Shown here: in pieces, positions 17,735-27,122 of the stretch | Layout: every line of letters starts with the position of its first letter | Position numbering within the stretch: position 1 is the first letter of the stretch | NCBI GenBank assembly: GCA_902168245.1 | Contig: CABHPA010000019.1 | Span: 1-55,551, forward strand | Direction: 5' to 3' | Source of the DNA: Candidatus Melainabacteria bacterium | Lineage (GTDB): Bacteria > Cyanobacteriota > Vampirovibrionia > Vampirovibrionales > Vampirovibrionaceae | DNA length: 55,551 bases | The notes under the pieces: generated by a model | Told to the model about the DNA's origin: nothing | The model's database searches: none | Seen by the model: only the letters and a program-made list of their open reading frames with translations | Position numbers and translations under genes: made by a program

Positions 17735-19453
17735 ATGACTATGATGCAGTACGGGTCTTTTGTTTTAATGCTACACAGCCACTTACCTTACTACCGTAAG
17801 GCAGGGATGTGGCCGTTCGGGGAAGAAAATTTATACGATTGCATGGTGGAAACTTACATCCCCCTGCTAAATGCGTTGAACGAGCTGAAGGAAGAGGGCA
17901 TTCGCGCCCAGATTACCGTTGGCCTGACACCCATTTTGACCGAGCAATTGGCTGATGAGCATCTGCAAAATGGCTTCATCAAGTTCATTCAAACCCGCAT
18001 CGAAGCGATCCAGGGCGATGTGGAGCGCTACCCTGACCCGGAATTGCCGCATTCCGAGCATAAGGCATTCTTGGCCGACTACTATTACGAGTACTACACC
18101 AAAATCCTCAACGACTTCACCTTCAAATATAAAAAGAATCTGGTGCAGGCGTTTAAAGAATTGCAGGACGCTGGTTGCGTGGAAGTGACCACATCCGGCG
18201 CCACCCACGGCTTTTTGCCGCTGCTGGGCACCGATGAAAGCATTCAGGCCCAGATTCGCACCGGGGTGGAGTCCTATCGCAAACACTTCGGGCGCAATCC
18301 CAAAGGCATTTGGCTGCCAGAATGCGCCTACCGTCCCGCCCAGGAACAGGAAGACCCGGAAACCGGCAAAAAAGTGCTGCGCCCGGCCATTGAAGCCTTC
18401 CTGTTCGAGCATGGCATCAAGTACTTCTTCACCGAATACCACGCGATTGAAGGCAGCACCTCCAGCGACATCCGCCGCGACTTCGGCGTGTACCGCGATA
18501 TCCAATACATCCCGCTGCCCAACCGTCAATCGACCGGATTGACCACGCACGAAGCCTACTGGATGAAGCATTACCCCGTGGCGGTGCTGGGTCGCAACAA
18601 CCGGGCCAGCTTCCAGGTATGGTCCGCCGCGCACGGCTATCCGGGCGATGGGCTTTACCGCGAATTCCACAAGAAAGATGCCAATTCCGGCATGAAGTAT
18701 TGGCGCTTGACCAGCAAGGATTGCGAACTGGGCGATAAAATGCTGTACGACCCGGTGCTGGCGTTCAACCAGACCAAAATGCACGCCGATCACTTTGTCT
18801 CGCTGGTATACGACCTGCTGAAAGAGCAACAAGGCAAAACGGGCGAGCCTAACCTGGTCATGGTTTCCTTTGACACCGAGCTTTACGGCCACTGGTGGTT
18901 TGAGGGGGTCGAATGGCTCAAGCATGTCATCCGCATGTTGCACAAATGCCAAGGCGTTGACGTGGAAACCGCCAACGAGTATCTGGAGCATTACACGCCG
19001 CAAACCGCCATTGAGTTGCCGGAAAGCACCTGGGGCCAGGGCGGCCACTATTGGGTGTGGCACAACCAGCATACCGCCTGGATGTGGCCGGTCATTCACA
19101 ATGCGGAAATCCGCATGCGCCAACTGCTGCGGGAATTCCCCAACGAAAGCGAGCCGTTGAAGGTACGCGTCCTCAACCAGGCGCTGCGCGAGTTGCTGTT
19201 GCTGGAAAGCAGCGATTGGCCTTTCCTGGTGACGACATTCCAGGCGAAAGATTATGCAGTGGAGCGCTTTGAGAAGCATGTCGACAACTTTAACCAGTTG
19301 GCAGACATGGTTGAAAGCGGCAACCTGGACGAAGCCAGCCTGAGCGCAATGGAAGAAGTGGACAATCCCTTCCCGAATATTGACTACCGCTGGTTTGAAA
19401 CGTTCAGCGTTCCGCCGGAGCAAGATGAACTGGTGCTGCAAACCGTTTGCTAA
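17735..19453 (+). CDS. GH57 1,4-alpha-glucan branching enzyme
   Basis: Introduces alpha-1,6 branches into glycogen in the cytoplasm. The 572-residue protein has the GH57 N-terminal motif HSHLPYYR, the catalytic Glu in GIWLPECAYRP (about residue 196), and the catalytic Asp in SFDTELYGHWWFEG (about residue 380). The WGQGGHYWVWHNQHTAWMW block is typical of GH57 branching enzymes, followed by a helical C-terminal domain. The motif set separates it from GH57 amylopullulanases. A GTG lies 3 codons upstream of ATG 17735 and further ATGs downstream; TGGA before 17735 decides weakly. It precedes a second GH57 enzyme by 68 bases, so the two probably form an operon. Confidence 0.88.
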   Translation: MTMMQYGSFVLMLHSHLPYYRKAGMWPFGEENLYDCMVETYIPLLNALNELKEEGIRAQITVGLTPILTEQLADEHLQNGFIKFIQTRIEAIQGDVERYPDPELPHSEHKAFLADYYYEYYTKILNDFTFKYKKNLVQAFKELQDAGCVEVTTSGATHGFLPLLGTDESIQAQIRTGVESYRKHFGRNPKGIWLPECAYRPAQEQEDPETGKKVLRPAIEAFLFEHGIKYFFTEYHAIEGSTSSDIRRDFGVYRDIQYIPLPNRQSTGLTTHEAYWMKHYPVAVLGRNNRASFQVWSAAHGYPGDGLYREFHKKDANSGMKYWRLTSKDCELGDKMLYDPVLAFNQTKMHADHFVSLVYDLLKEQQGKTGEPNLVMVSFDTELYGHWWFEGVEWLKHVIRMLHKCQGVDVETANEYLEHYTPQTAIELPESTWGQGGHYWVWHNQHTAWMWPVIHNAEIRMRQLLREFPNESEPLKVRVLNQALRELLLLESSDWPFLVTTFQAKDYAVERFEKHVDNFNQLADMVESGNLDEASLSAMEEVDNPFPNIDYRWFETFSVPPEQDELVLQTVC

Positions 19454-19521
19454 CGCTTGCGGGCTTTGATAACCAGCCATCGTTCGTTTTCACAGATTGA
19501 CAGAGAAGGGCGGCATTGACC

Positions 19522-21684
19522 ATGGCCAATCGGATTAACCTGCTGTTGGGCGTCCACAATCACCAGCCGGTGGATAACTGGGATCATGTGATTGAAGAAG
19601 CTTATGTCAAGTGCTACAAGCCCTTCCTGGATGTGCTGGAATCCCACCCCAAGGTAGGCATGAGCATCCATTACACGGGCTATCTGCTGGATTGGCTGGT
19701 GGATCGCCACCCGGAGACGATTGATCAGCTCAAGCGGCTGATCCAGCGCGGGCAAGTGGAAATGTTCAGCGGGGCTTATTATGAGCCGATTATCGCTATT
19801 ATTCCCGATGCCGATAAGGTGGGCCAGATTGAGAAGCTGAGCGACCGGGTGGAAGCCTTAACCGGGCAGCGCCCGCATGGGCTTTGGCTGGCGGAGCGGG
19901 TTTGGGAGCCACATCTGGTGAAGCCCATCGCCCAGGCCGGAATTCGCTACCTGTTTCTGGATGACAGCCACTTTAAAGCCGCCGGGCTGGATGAAAGCGA
20001 GCTGCATGGCCGCTACACATCGGAAGAACAAGGGCATGTAACCGATATTTTCCCGGTGGATAAAACCCTGCGTTACCAGATTCCCTACGCCAACCCGCAG
20101 GAAATCACCGATTATCTGTTAACATTGGCCTCGCCCGATGGTAAACGAAGCGCCATTTATTTTGACGACGGGGAAAAATTCGGCGTCTGGCCGGGCAGTT
20201 ACGGACTCGTCTATCGCGAGAAGTGGCTGGATCGCTTCTTCCGGCTGTTGGAAGATCATGCGGATGTGATCAACACCACCACGCCTTCTCAATACGTGGC
20301 AAACACGCCTCCGGTTGGCCGCATTTACCTACCCACGGCCAGTTACAGCGAAATGATGGAATGGGCACTCCCGGCCAAGCACGTTGGCACGTACGAGCAA
20401 GGCAAGAAAGAGATTCCAGAGCAATACAGCCGATTTTTCCAGGCCGGTTTCTGGCGGAATTTTTTGGTGAAATACCCGGAAGCCAATAACATCCACAAAA
20501 AGATGCTGTACGTCAGCGAAAAAATTCACCGGCTGGAGCAAAAGCAGGGCAAAAAGCACCCGGAAGCGCTGGATGAGCTGTGGAAAGGGCAATCCAACGA
20601 TATTTTCTGGCACGGGGTATTTGGCGGACTGTACCTGACCAACCTGCGCACGGCCAACTATCAACACCTCATCAAGGCGGAAACCCTGGTGGATACGCTA
20701 TTATACGGCGAATCCTTCCTGAATATCGTACACCGGGACTTCGATTGCGACGGCCACACCGATGTGTTGATTGAAACCAGCGCCCAAAACCTTTATTTAG
20801 ATCCGAATGAGGGCGGCTGCCTGTTTGAGCTGGATTATCGGGCCAAGAACTTCAACCTGCTGGATACGCTGGCCCGTCGGTACGAGTCGTACCACGACAA
20901 GCTGAGCTTACCACCAGACGCCGAAGGGGAGAAGATCACCGCCAAGCACCGTAATCTGGATCAGCATCTGCATTACGATTGGCATCGCCGGGTAAGCCTG
21001 CTGGATCACTTCCTAGGCGCAGATACCACACTGGACAGCTTGGCCCAGTCCCGCTATCCGGAACAGGGCGATTTTGTGAATCAGCCGTATCAGGTGTCTG
21101 TCAAGGATCAGGTGGTCACGCTCAGCCGGGACGGCAACCTGTGGGAAGGCGACCGGGCCATTCCCCTGAAGGTTGAGAAGCAGTTGGCCTTTATCGATCC
21201 CGATCAGGCCCAGACTATGATTCGCTACACCATTACCAACCCCTCCAGCGAGAAAGTCTCGCTGTGGTTCGCGCCGGAATTCAACGTGAACCTGCTGGCG
21301 GGGGACGCGCCCGATCGGTATTACTACCTGCCGGAAAAAGAACCCAAAAGGGAAAACGCTCATTCTTCCAAGGGGGTTGCCGTGGCGGAAACAACCGAAA
21401 CCAAGACCAAGCTACGCAGTAAAAAACTGGTTTCCAAGGAAGCGCTGAAGGACGTATACGGCATTGGCCTACGGGATGAATGGCTGGGCATCGATTACCA
21501 TCTGGTGTGGAACCGGCTGGGCAACGTGTGGCGTTTCCCGGTGGAAACCGTGTCGCAATCGGAGGCAGGTTTTGAGAAGGTTTATCAATCCAGCGCGGTG
21601 TTCCCCAACTGGAAATTCGACCTTGCGCCCGGCGAACATTGGCAGGTGGAAATTACCCAGCGCATCGCCACGCCCCACGTTTAA
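19522..21684 (+). CDS. GH57 4-alpha-glucanotransferase / alpha-amylase
   Basis: A 720-residue enzyme resembling Thermococcus litoralis 4-alpha-glucanotransferase (amylomaltase type), which disproportionates maltodextrins. The nucleophile Glu is in LAERVWEP (about residue 125) and the acid Asp in YFDDGEKFGVWPG (about 215). Central helices (LDELWKGQSNDIFWHGVFGG) and a beta-rich C-terminal domain (DUF1925/DUF1926 type, about 400-715) follow. A loop at about 610-640 is charged and low-complexity. TTG at 19516 has better spacing to AAGGG than ATG 19522, so the protein may be two residues longer. With the branching enzyme upstream it forms a glycogen-remodelling pair. Confidence 0.88.
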   Translation: MANRINLLLGVHNHQPVDNWDHVIEEAYVKCYKPFLDVLESHPKVGMSIHYTGYLLDWLVDRHPETIDQLKRLIQRGQVEMFSGAYYEPIIAIIPDADKVGQIEKLSDRVEALTGQRPHGLWLAERVWEPHLVKPIAQAGIRYLFLDDSHFKAAGLDESELHGRYTSEEQGHVTDIFPVDKTLRYQIPYANPQEITDYLLTLASPDGKRSAIYFDDGEKFGVWPGSYGLVYREKWLDRFFRLLEDHADVINTTTPSQYVANTPPVGRIYLPTASYSEMMEWALPAKHVGTYEQGKKEIPEQYSRFFQAGFWRNFLVKYPEANNIHKKMLYVSEKIHRLEQKQGKKHPEALDELWKGQSNDIFWHGVFGGLYLTNLRTANYQHLIKAETLVDTLLYGESFLNIVHRDFDCDGHTDVLIETSAQNLYLDPNEGGCLFELDYRAKNFNLLDTLARRYESYHDKLSLPPDAEGEKITAKHRNLDQHLHYDWHRRVSLLDHFLGADTTLDSLAQSRYPEQGDFVNQPYQVSVKDQVVTLSRDGNLWEGDRAIPLKVEKQLAFIDPDQAQTMIRYTITNPSSEKVSLWFAPEFNVNLLAGDAPDRYYYLPEKEPKRENAHSSKGVAVAETTETKTKLRSKKLVSKEALKDVYGIGLRDEWLGIDYHLVWNRLGNVWRFPVETVSQSEAGFEKVYQSSAVFPNWKFDLAPGEHWQVEITQRIATPHV

Positions 21685-21786
21685 AACCGGAATTTAGGGC
21701 ATAATAAGTTTGAGAGTGGCCGCCCGGATCGGTTTTGGTGTTGTGGCGGGCTTAAGATTCCCTGAGCGCGAGAGAGGCGGTTTTTA

Positions 21787-22557
21787 ATGCAACATCAGGT
21801 CATTGGCGACGATATTCAGGCGGTGGTGCTGTCCCTGAACCCCGGCGAAGCGGTGCGGGCAGAGGCAGGGGCCATGCTGTATATGTCCGATAGCATTGAA
21901 ATGAACACATCCGTAGGCACCGGCGGGGAAAGCGGCATGATGGGCGCACTAATGAGCGGCCTGAAGCGGGCGGTTTCCGGCGACAGCTTTTTTATCACCA
22001 CCTTTACCGCCAGCGGGCAAGCGGGCCAAGTGGCGTTTGCCGGGCCGTATCCGGGGAAAATCATGCCGGTCAACCTGTCCGAAACCGGGACATTGCTCTG
22101 CCAGCGGGATTCCTACCTGTGTTCCGACACGCAGGTGGATGTCAGCATTGCGTTTACCAAAAAGTTCGGCGCGGGCTTTTTCGGCGGGGAAGGCTTCATT
22201 CTGCAAAAACTGAGCGGGGCGGGCACCGTGTTCATTCATTCCGGCGGCGGCATTCTGCCGTTCGATTTGCCCGCCGGGAAAAGCCTGCGGGTGGATACCG
22301 GCTGCCTGGTGGCCATGACCGAAAGCATTGATTACGATATTCAGATGGCCAAGGGCATTAAAAACATGCTGTTCGGCGGGGAGGGGCTATTTTTTGCCCA
22401 CCTGAAAGGACCAGGACGGGTTTGGCTTCAGATTCTGCCGTTCAGCCGCCTGGCAAACCGGATTATCGCAGCCGGAATGGGCCGGGGAACCGAACAAACC
22501 AAGGGCATCGGCGGGATTGGCGGCGATATACTGGGTAGTCTGATCAGCGGCGAATAA
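21787..22557 (+). CDS. AIM24 / TIGR00266 family protein
   Basis: A 256-residue protein of the AIM24 (DUF124) family, a double beta-helix fold with Gly-rich turns. Markers are GAMLYMSDSIEMNT, the Gly-Met-rich segment after it, FFGGEGFILQKLSG, and a second FGGEGLFFAHLKGPG with WLQILPFSRLA. Bacterial members have no established reaction; the yeast namesake affects mitochondrial inner-membrane architecture. GAGAGAGG precedes the ATG, and CATAAT at 21700-21705 is a possible -10. It stands alone between the GH57 pair and the M24 gene. Confidence 0.85.
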   Translation: MQHQVIGDDIQAVVLSLNPGEAVRAEAGAMLYMSDSIEMNTSVGTGGESGMMGALMSGLKRAVSGDSFFITTFTASGQAGQVAFAGPYPGKIMPVNLSETGTLLCQRDSYLCSDTQVDVSIAFTKKFGAGFFGGEGFILQKLSGAGTVFIHSGGGILPFDLPAGKSLRVDTGCLVAMTESIDYDIQMAKGIKNMLFGGEGLFFAHLKGPGRVWLQILPFSRLANRIIAAGMGRGTEQTKGIGGIGGDILGSLISGE

Positions 22558-22642
22558 GTGCGCCCGCATGCCCTAACCAGACAACCAGACCGGCTTTACC
22601 TATAATAGGCAGGTATTGATGTCCTGAAGCGGGGAGTTCGCC

Positions 22643-23332
22643 ATGCATGAAACCGTCCTGTCCCAGCACGAAGCCGTCGCCACTTACAGCGCCAAACAGA
22701 TTATAGCCATGAGCCAGACCGCCCACCAGAAAGCCTGGGCAATTCTGGAGGAAATTTCTGCGGAACTGCTGCCTGGCGTAACCGAAGCGGGCATACACGA
22801 AGTGGCCCAGGCCATTTACAAGCGGCACGGGGTGGAAAAGTCCTGGCATCAGCCCCACATTTACTTTGGCGCGCATACGCTGCTGAGCGCCTACGATAAA
22901 AAGCCTGCGGAAAACCTAACTTTGCAAGCGGATGATATCGCCTACCTCGACCTGGGGCCGGTCATTCAGGTAGATGGCGTAGACATTGAAGGCGATGTGG
23001 GCAAATCTCTGGCATTCGGCAATAACCCCATGCTTCACCAACTCAAGGCCGCCACGGAGGAGATCTTCGAAAAAGCCCGTACTTACTGGCATACATCCCA
23101 ACCCACCGGCATTGCGTTATACGAATACATCCATCAACTGACCAAAGAAGCCGGATTTTGCTTCAATTTAGAGCCAGCCGGGCATTTAATCGGCTCTTTT
23201 CCACATTTGGGTTGGAAAAACGGCCTCAACCACTACCCCCATACCCCGGAACCGGGCATTTGGATTCTGGAAATACAGTTGCGACACCCGGTGGAACCTT
23301 ATGGCGCTTTTTATGAGGCGATTTTGGCGTAA
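22643..23332 (+). CDS. M24-family metallopeptidase homologue
   Basis: A 229-residue pita-bread-fold protein resembling Xaa-Pro/methionine aminopeptidases but without the N-terminal domain of Xaa-Pro enzymes. Candidate metal ligands are Asp in AYLDLGPVI, Asp in EGDVGKSLAFG, His in LEPAGHLIG and Glu in GIWILEIQL. The second Asp and final Glu positions are less canonical than in true aminopeptidases, so peptidase activity is not assured; creatinase-like M24B proteins are an alternative. GGGGAG lies 6 bases before the ATG, and TATAAT at 22601-22606 could be its -10. Upstream of recA but with separate transcription likely. Confidence 0.75.
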   Translation: MHETVLSQHEAVATYSAKQIIAMSQTAHQKAWAILEEISAELLPGVTEAGIHEVAQAIYKRHGVEKSWHQPHIYFGAHTLLSAYDKKPAENLTLQADDIAYLDLGPVIQVDGVDIEGDVGKSLAFGNNPMLHQLKAATEEIFEKARTYWHTSQPTGIALYEYIHQLTKEAGFCFNLEPAGHLIGSFPHLGWKNGLNHYPHTPEPGIWILEIQLRHPVEPYGAFYEAILA

Positions 23333-23367
23333 TCGGCCATACTCGAAAAAAAGATCGAGATTGGGCT

Positions 23368-23395
23368 TTGCAAAGTTGAAAATATCGAATATAAT
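23368..23395 (+). promoter_or_regulatory. Promoter of recA
   Basis: TTGCAA (23368-23373), a 16-base spacer, and perfect TATAAT (23390-23395). Transcription would start near 23402, giving a recA leader of about 200 bases. No Gram-positive GAAC-N4-GTTC or E. coli CTG-N10-CAG LexA box was recognised on it. Confidence 0.7.
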
Positions 23396-23603
23396 TTCCA
23401 TAGAATGTAGTTTCGAGACTTGTGGTGCAACCCCGCAGCCCATCAGAAAAAGCGCATTGTAAACTTTACTTGCAATTGATAGGCGCGCCGATCGCAATCC
23501 CGTACCATAAATGGCAATGGGTTTTGAGAGGCACAGATAGCGGGAAAAACCGTCTGAAAGCTTAAAAGTAGTAAACACCTAAAGCAATAAAGGGACATTC
23601 ATA

Positions 23604-24707
23604 ATGGCTGTAAAAGATAAAGAATCCGCTAAAACCGCCAACAATATGGAAGACAGCTCGATTGAGGAGCGTCGCAAGGTTCTAAGCTATACGCTGGACA
23701 AAATTGAAAAAGACTTTGGCAAAGGGGCCATTATGAAGCTGGGGGATCGCCAGGTGGTCAGTCTGGACGCCATTCCCACCGGCGCGCTGGCCCTGGATCT
23801 CAACCTGGGCGTGGGTGGCTTGCCCCGTGGCCGGGTCGTCGAGATTTACGGCCCGGAATCCAGCGGCAAAACCACGCTAACCCTGAGCGTGATTGCGGAA
23901 GCCCAGAGAAACGGCGGCATCGCAGCCTTTGTGGATGCAGAACATGCGCTGGATCCTGAATATGCCGCGAAAATTGGTGTCAAAATCGACGAACTTTTGG
24001 TCAGTCAACCCGATACCGGGGAACAGGCGCTTGAAATCACGGAGCAATTGGTTCGTTCCGGTGCGGTGGACATTGTGGTCATCGACTCCGTGGCCGCGCT
24101 GGTACCCAAGGCCGAGATTGAAGGTGAAATGGGCGATTCCCACGTGGGTCTGCAAGCCCGGTTAATGTCCCAGGCACTGCGGAAACTGACTGCCATTGTC
24201 GGAAAAACCCGAACCACGGTTGTTTTCATTAACCAGTTGCGCCAGAAGATTGGCGTGATGTACGGCAACCCGGAAACCACCACCGGCGGGAACGCATTGA
24301 AGTTTTACGCCAGCGTCCGTCTGGACATTCGCCGGGTGGAAACGCTGAAAAAAGACGGCGAGGAATACGGTAACCGGGTGAAAGTGCGGGTGGTCAAAAA
24401 CAAGGTGGCCCCGCCGTTCCGGGTATGCGAATTCGATATCCTCTTCGGGGAAGGCATTTCCTCCGAAGGGTGTGTGCTGGATGTGGCCACCGAGTTTGAA
24501 GTGGTCAAGAAAGCAGGCACCTGGTACAGCTACCAGGATGAGAAAATCGGCCAGGGCCGTGAAAAAGCCCGCGATTTCCTGAAAGACAACCCGGAAACCC
24601 TTAAGAAAATCGAAAAAGAAGTCCGGGCCAAAATCGCAGCCATGCGCAGCACGGCGCAAGCCTTACCCGCAGTTCCCGATGCGGCGGCGGAACCGGAAGG
24701 CGCCTAG
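23604..24707 (+). CDS. recA: RecA recombinase
   Basis: A 367-residue DNA-dependent ATPase that forms filaments on single-stranded DNA, drives homologous recombination and promotes LexA self-cleavage. Walker A is GPESSGKTT, Walker B is [12 protein letters not shown], the L1 loop region is [20 protein letters not shown], and L2 is [22 protein letters not shown]. The acidic/Ala-Pro C-terminal tail is as in most RecAs. The start ATG at 23604 has AAGGGA 8 bases upstream. Monocistronic: it has its own promoter and a strong hairpin terminator. Confidence 0.97.
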   Translation: MAVKDKESAKTANNMEDSSIEERRKVLSYTLDKIEKDFGKGAIMKLGDRQVVSLDAIPTGALALDLNLGVGGLPRGRVVEIYGPESSGKTTLTLSVIAEAQRNGGIAAFVDAEHALDPEYAAKIGVKIDELLVSQPDTGEQALEITEQLVRSGAVDIVVIDSVAALVPKAEIEGEMGDSHVGLQARLMSQALRKLTAIVGKTRTTVVFINQLRQKIGVMYGNPETTTGGNALKFYASVRLDIRRVETLKKDGEEYGNRVKVRVVKNKVAPPFRVCEFDILFGEGISSEGCVLDVATEFEVVKKAGTWYSYQDEKIGQGREKARDFLKDNPETLKKIEKEVRAKIAAMRSTAQALPAVPDAAAEPEGA

Positions 24708-24734
24708 CACCCAAAGAAAATCCCTGCTCCAGAT

Positions 24735-24768
24735 ATGCAAAAAGTCTGCTCCGGCAGGCTTTTTGCAT
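24735..24768 (+). terminator. Terminator hairpin of recA
   Basis: A 15-bp stem (ATGCAAAAAGTCTGC / GCAGGCTTTTTGCAT, one G-U pair) with a TCCG loop, 27 bases past the recA stop. The T run lies inside the 3' arm, so it may act in both directions. Confidence 0.8.
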
Positions 24769-24790
24769 GTACCACACAAAACAGGCTCAC

Positions 24791-24819
24791 TTGTGACGGG
24801 TTCCAAATTGGGTTAAAAT
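24791..24819 (+). promoter_or_regulatory. Promoter of the ymdB-like gene
   Basis: TTGTGA (24791-24796), a 17-base spacer and TAAAAT (24814-24819), about 48 bases before the ymdB-like ATG and immediately after the recA terminator. Confidence 0.65.
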
Positions 24820-24867
24820 GAGCCAATTAGCCCTCTCAACCCTTCTATCGGGATTACCAAACTGCTC

Positions 24868-25704
24868 ATGGCCGATAAAACCTTTATTGAATTGCTCTTT
24901 TTCGGCGATATCGTCGGAAAACCCGGTCGCACGGCAGTAAAAGCCTATCTAGATAGCCTGGAGCAGCGTCCAGACGTGGTCATTGCCAACGGAGAAAACA
25001 TTTCCCACGGGTTCGGCATGATCCGCAAGCATTACGATGAAATGCACGAAGCCGGTGTGGATATCTTCACCAGCGGCAATCACATTTGGGATCAAAAAGA
25101 GGTCTTCAATTTTATTGACGAAGTGAACCTGTTGCGGCCTTATAACTTTCCGCCCACCTCTCCCGGCTGCGGCGCCAAAATTTTCCAGTTGAAAAACTGC
25201 AATTGCGAAGTGGGCGTGGTCAACCTGATTGGACAGGTTTTCATGGGCAATTACAATTCACCGTGGGATCAACTGGACGAGTTGATTTACGACATGCTGG
25301 CCGTCACGCCCATTATCTTTCTGGATTTTCATGCGGAAGCCACCGCCGAAAAAATTGCAATGGCCTGGCATGCTTCTTCGCTCGGCGTCAGCGCGATGAC
25401 CGGCACCCATACCCATGTGCAGACCGCCGATTCCAAAATTCTGAATAACCGAATGGGTTACATTACGGATACCGGATTTAACGGATCTTACAATAGCGTC
25501 ATCGGCATGGAGGCCACCGGCTCCCTCCAACGGTTGAAATCCCATTTGCCAACTCGTCTGGATGTAGGGCCGGACGACATTTTACAGGTTAATGCGGTGC
25601 GGTTTACCATTGAGACCAAAACCGGGGTGTGTCGCAAAGTGGAACGCATTAACGAGGTTTTTAGCCATACCGGCGAACCTCTCCAGCCGTTTGCCATCCG
25701 CTAA
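24868..25704 (+). CDS. ymdB: YmdB-family metallophosphoesterase
   Basis: A 278-residue member of the YmdB (TIGR00282) family of calcineurin-like phosphoesterases; B. subtilis YmdB hydrolyses 2',3'-cyclic nucleotides and shapes biofilm/motility decisions. Metal-binding blocks are GDIVGKPGR, NGENISHGFG, TSGNHIWDQKE, LDFHAEATAEK and GTHTHVQTAD. Length and motif order are typical. Together with the adjacent yqeK and rsfS genes it makes a housekeeping block; the start lacks a good Shine-Dalgarno. Confidence 0.92.
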   Translation: MADKTFIELLFFGDIVGKPGRTAVKAYLDSLEQRPDVVIANGENISHGFGMIRKHYDEMHEAGVDIFTSGNHIWDQKEVFNFIDEVNLLRPYNFPPTSPGCGAKIFQLKNCNCEVGVVNLIGQVFMGNYNSPWDQLDELIYDMLAVTPIIFLDFHAEATAEKIAMAWHASSLGVSAMTGTHTHVQTADSKILNNRMGYITDTGFNGSYNSVIGMEATGSLQRLKSHLPTRLDVGPDDILQVNAVRFTIETKTGVCRKVERINEVFSHTGEPLQPFAIR

Positions 25705-25821
25705 ACCTCAGCTGTCAAATCATCCTCGTCCGTGCAATTTACCCACCCGGAGGATGGCGTTCATGCGACATAGCAGTTATAATACAAAAGTGAAAGTGTT
25801 CGGCAACCAAAAAGGACTGCT

Positions 25822-26448
25822 TTGATTCAAACCACTTCCATCCTAGATCTGGACAAGGCCAAAAACTGGCTCAGCCAGCATTTGTCTCATGAGCGGTTTG
25901 AACATTCGATCGGGGCGCACGAAAAAGCGGTCGAGTTGGCCGAGAAGTTCCATCTCCCCATTGAAGAACGGGAGCGGGCAGCGATTGCGGGCCTGCTACA
26001 TGATTCCGCCAAGCTGATGAGTCCGCCGGATCTGCTGGACTATTGCGAACGCTATAACCTTTCGATTGAGGACATGGATCGCAAAACACCGCAGACGTTG
26101 CACCCGTTTGTTGGAGCCGAACTGGTTCGGGAGGCATTTAACGTACAGGATCCCGACATTTTGAACGCCATTCGGTACCATACCACAGGCCGCGCAGGCA
26201 TGAGCCGGGTGGAAAAGATTGTATATATTGCCGATAAAATCGAGGGCAACACCCGCAACCCGCTTTACATCCAGAAAATGACCTCATCCCTGGATTTCCG
26301 GAATGGCTGGAGCCTGGATTTGACCATGCTGTACATTCTGGATTCCACGATTCAGTTCCTGATGGAAAAGCATCAGGTCATTCATCCCAGAACCATTGAA
26401 GCCCGCAACGACTTTGTCAGCAGGTTGCGAGCCGAAAAACACCTATAA
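25822..26448 (+). CDS. yqeK: YqeK-type HD phosphohydrolase
   Basis: A 208-residue HD-domain protein that in this family hydrolyses diadenosine tetraphosphate (Ap4A) symmetrically. Metal ligands are His in ERFEHSIGAH, the His-Asp pair in GLLHDSAKL, His in IRYHTTGR and Asp in YIADKIEGNTR. Starts at a TTG with AAGGA 5 bases upstream. It lies 40 bases before rsfS, the conserved yqeK-rsfS neighbourhood of many bacteria; the usual nadD neighbour is absent here. Confidence 0.9.
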   Translation: MIQTTSILDLDKAKNWLSQHLSHERFEHSIGAHEKAVELAEKFHLPIEERERAAIAGLLHDSAKLMSPPDLLDYCERYNLSIEDMDRKTPQTLHPFVGAELVREAFNVQDPDILNAIRYHTTGRAGMSRVEKIVYIADKIEGNTRNPLYIQKMTSSLDFRNGWSLDLTMLYILDSTIQFLMEKHQVIHPRTIEARNDFVSRLRAEKHL

Positions 26449-26488
26449 ACCCTACCATATAGCCCATAACCCAACAGGAGGACCACTT

Positions 26489-26887
26489 TTGACCCAAGTT
26501 CAGCAAGAAAACATCAGCGCTTTTGATTTGGCCGCCCTCGCCGCCAATCTGGCCGAGTCCAAAAAGGCTTCGGACACGCTGGTGTTGGATACCGGAAAAG
26601 TGTCTTATCTGGCTGATTTCTTTGTGATTTGCTCCGGCGAAAGCCCGGCCCAAATCCGTACCATCGCCGACGAAATTGACAAGGCTTTCAAAAAACGGGG
26701 CCAGCTTCGACAAGGCACCGAGCAGGATAAAACCTACAAGTGGTGCCTGCTGGATTACGGTGATGTGGTGATCCACGTGATGCACCGAAACGAGCGCCAG
26801 TTTTACCAGTTGGAGAATTTCTGGAGCCATGCCAACGTGGTTGCCACCGAAAAGTGGGTCAACCCCCAACTGCAAGAAGCATCCTAG
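26489..26887 (+). CDS. rsfS: Ribosomal silencing factor RsfS
   Basis: A 132-residue protein that binds ribosomal protein uL14 on the 50S subunit and blocks subunit joining under starvation. Family markers are the DTLVLDTGKVSYLADFFVIC stretch, TIADEIDKAF, GDVVIHVMHRNERQFYQLE and the C-terminal W. The TTG at 26489 follows AGGAGG with 6-base spacing, a very strong site. The frame is open further upstream but would overlap yqeK. Co-transcribed with yqeK. Confidence 0.93.
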   Translation: MTQVQQENISAFDLAALAANLAESKKASDTLVLDTGKVSYLADFFVICSGESPAQIRTIADEIDKAFKKRGQLRQGTEQDKTYKWCLLDYGDVVIHVMHRNERQFYQLENFWSHANVVATEKWVNPQLQEAS

Positions 26888-27122
26888 GTTTACAAAAACG
26901 CTTGCAAAACGCTCAGGAAGCCCTTTGGGATGCTTTAGGCACCTCAATTATCCATTCAGGTTTATTTAACAGGCTTCCATATCATCAGCAACCCTATCCG
27001 CAGGATGCCTAGGGGTATCCTCGTATCAACAGGCTTATGCCTCGCACTTTTAGCGCATTTTGCCCGACCCTCTGCCATTCCAAACCAAGATAACGGCTGG
27101 CTAGAGAAGCCTCAATCCCACT

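Noticed and set aside
17867..19480. 537-codon minus-strand frame opposite the branching enzyme
   Set aside because: Shadow of the GH57 gene, whose catalytic motifs are intact on the plus strand.
23186..23578. 130-codon minus-strand frame upstream of recA
   Set aside because: It overlaps the M24 gene and the recA promoter and has no ribosome site or recognisable domain.
26888..27122. RNA gene or terminator between rsfS and queD
   Set aside because: Short repeats (CAACAGGCTT twice) and a weak palindrome GGATGCCTAGGGGTATCC are present, but no tRNA, T-tailed hairpin or known RNA pattern.
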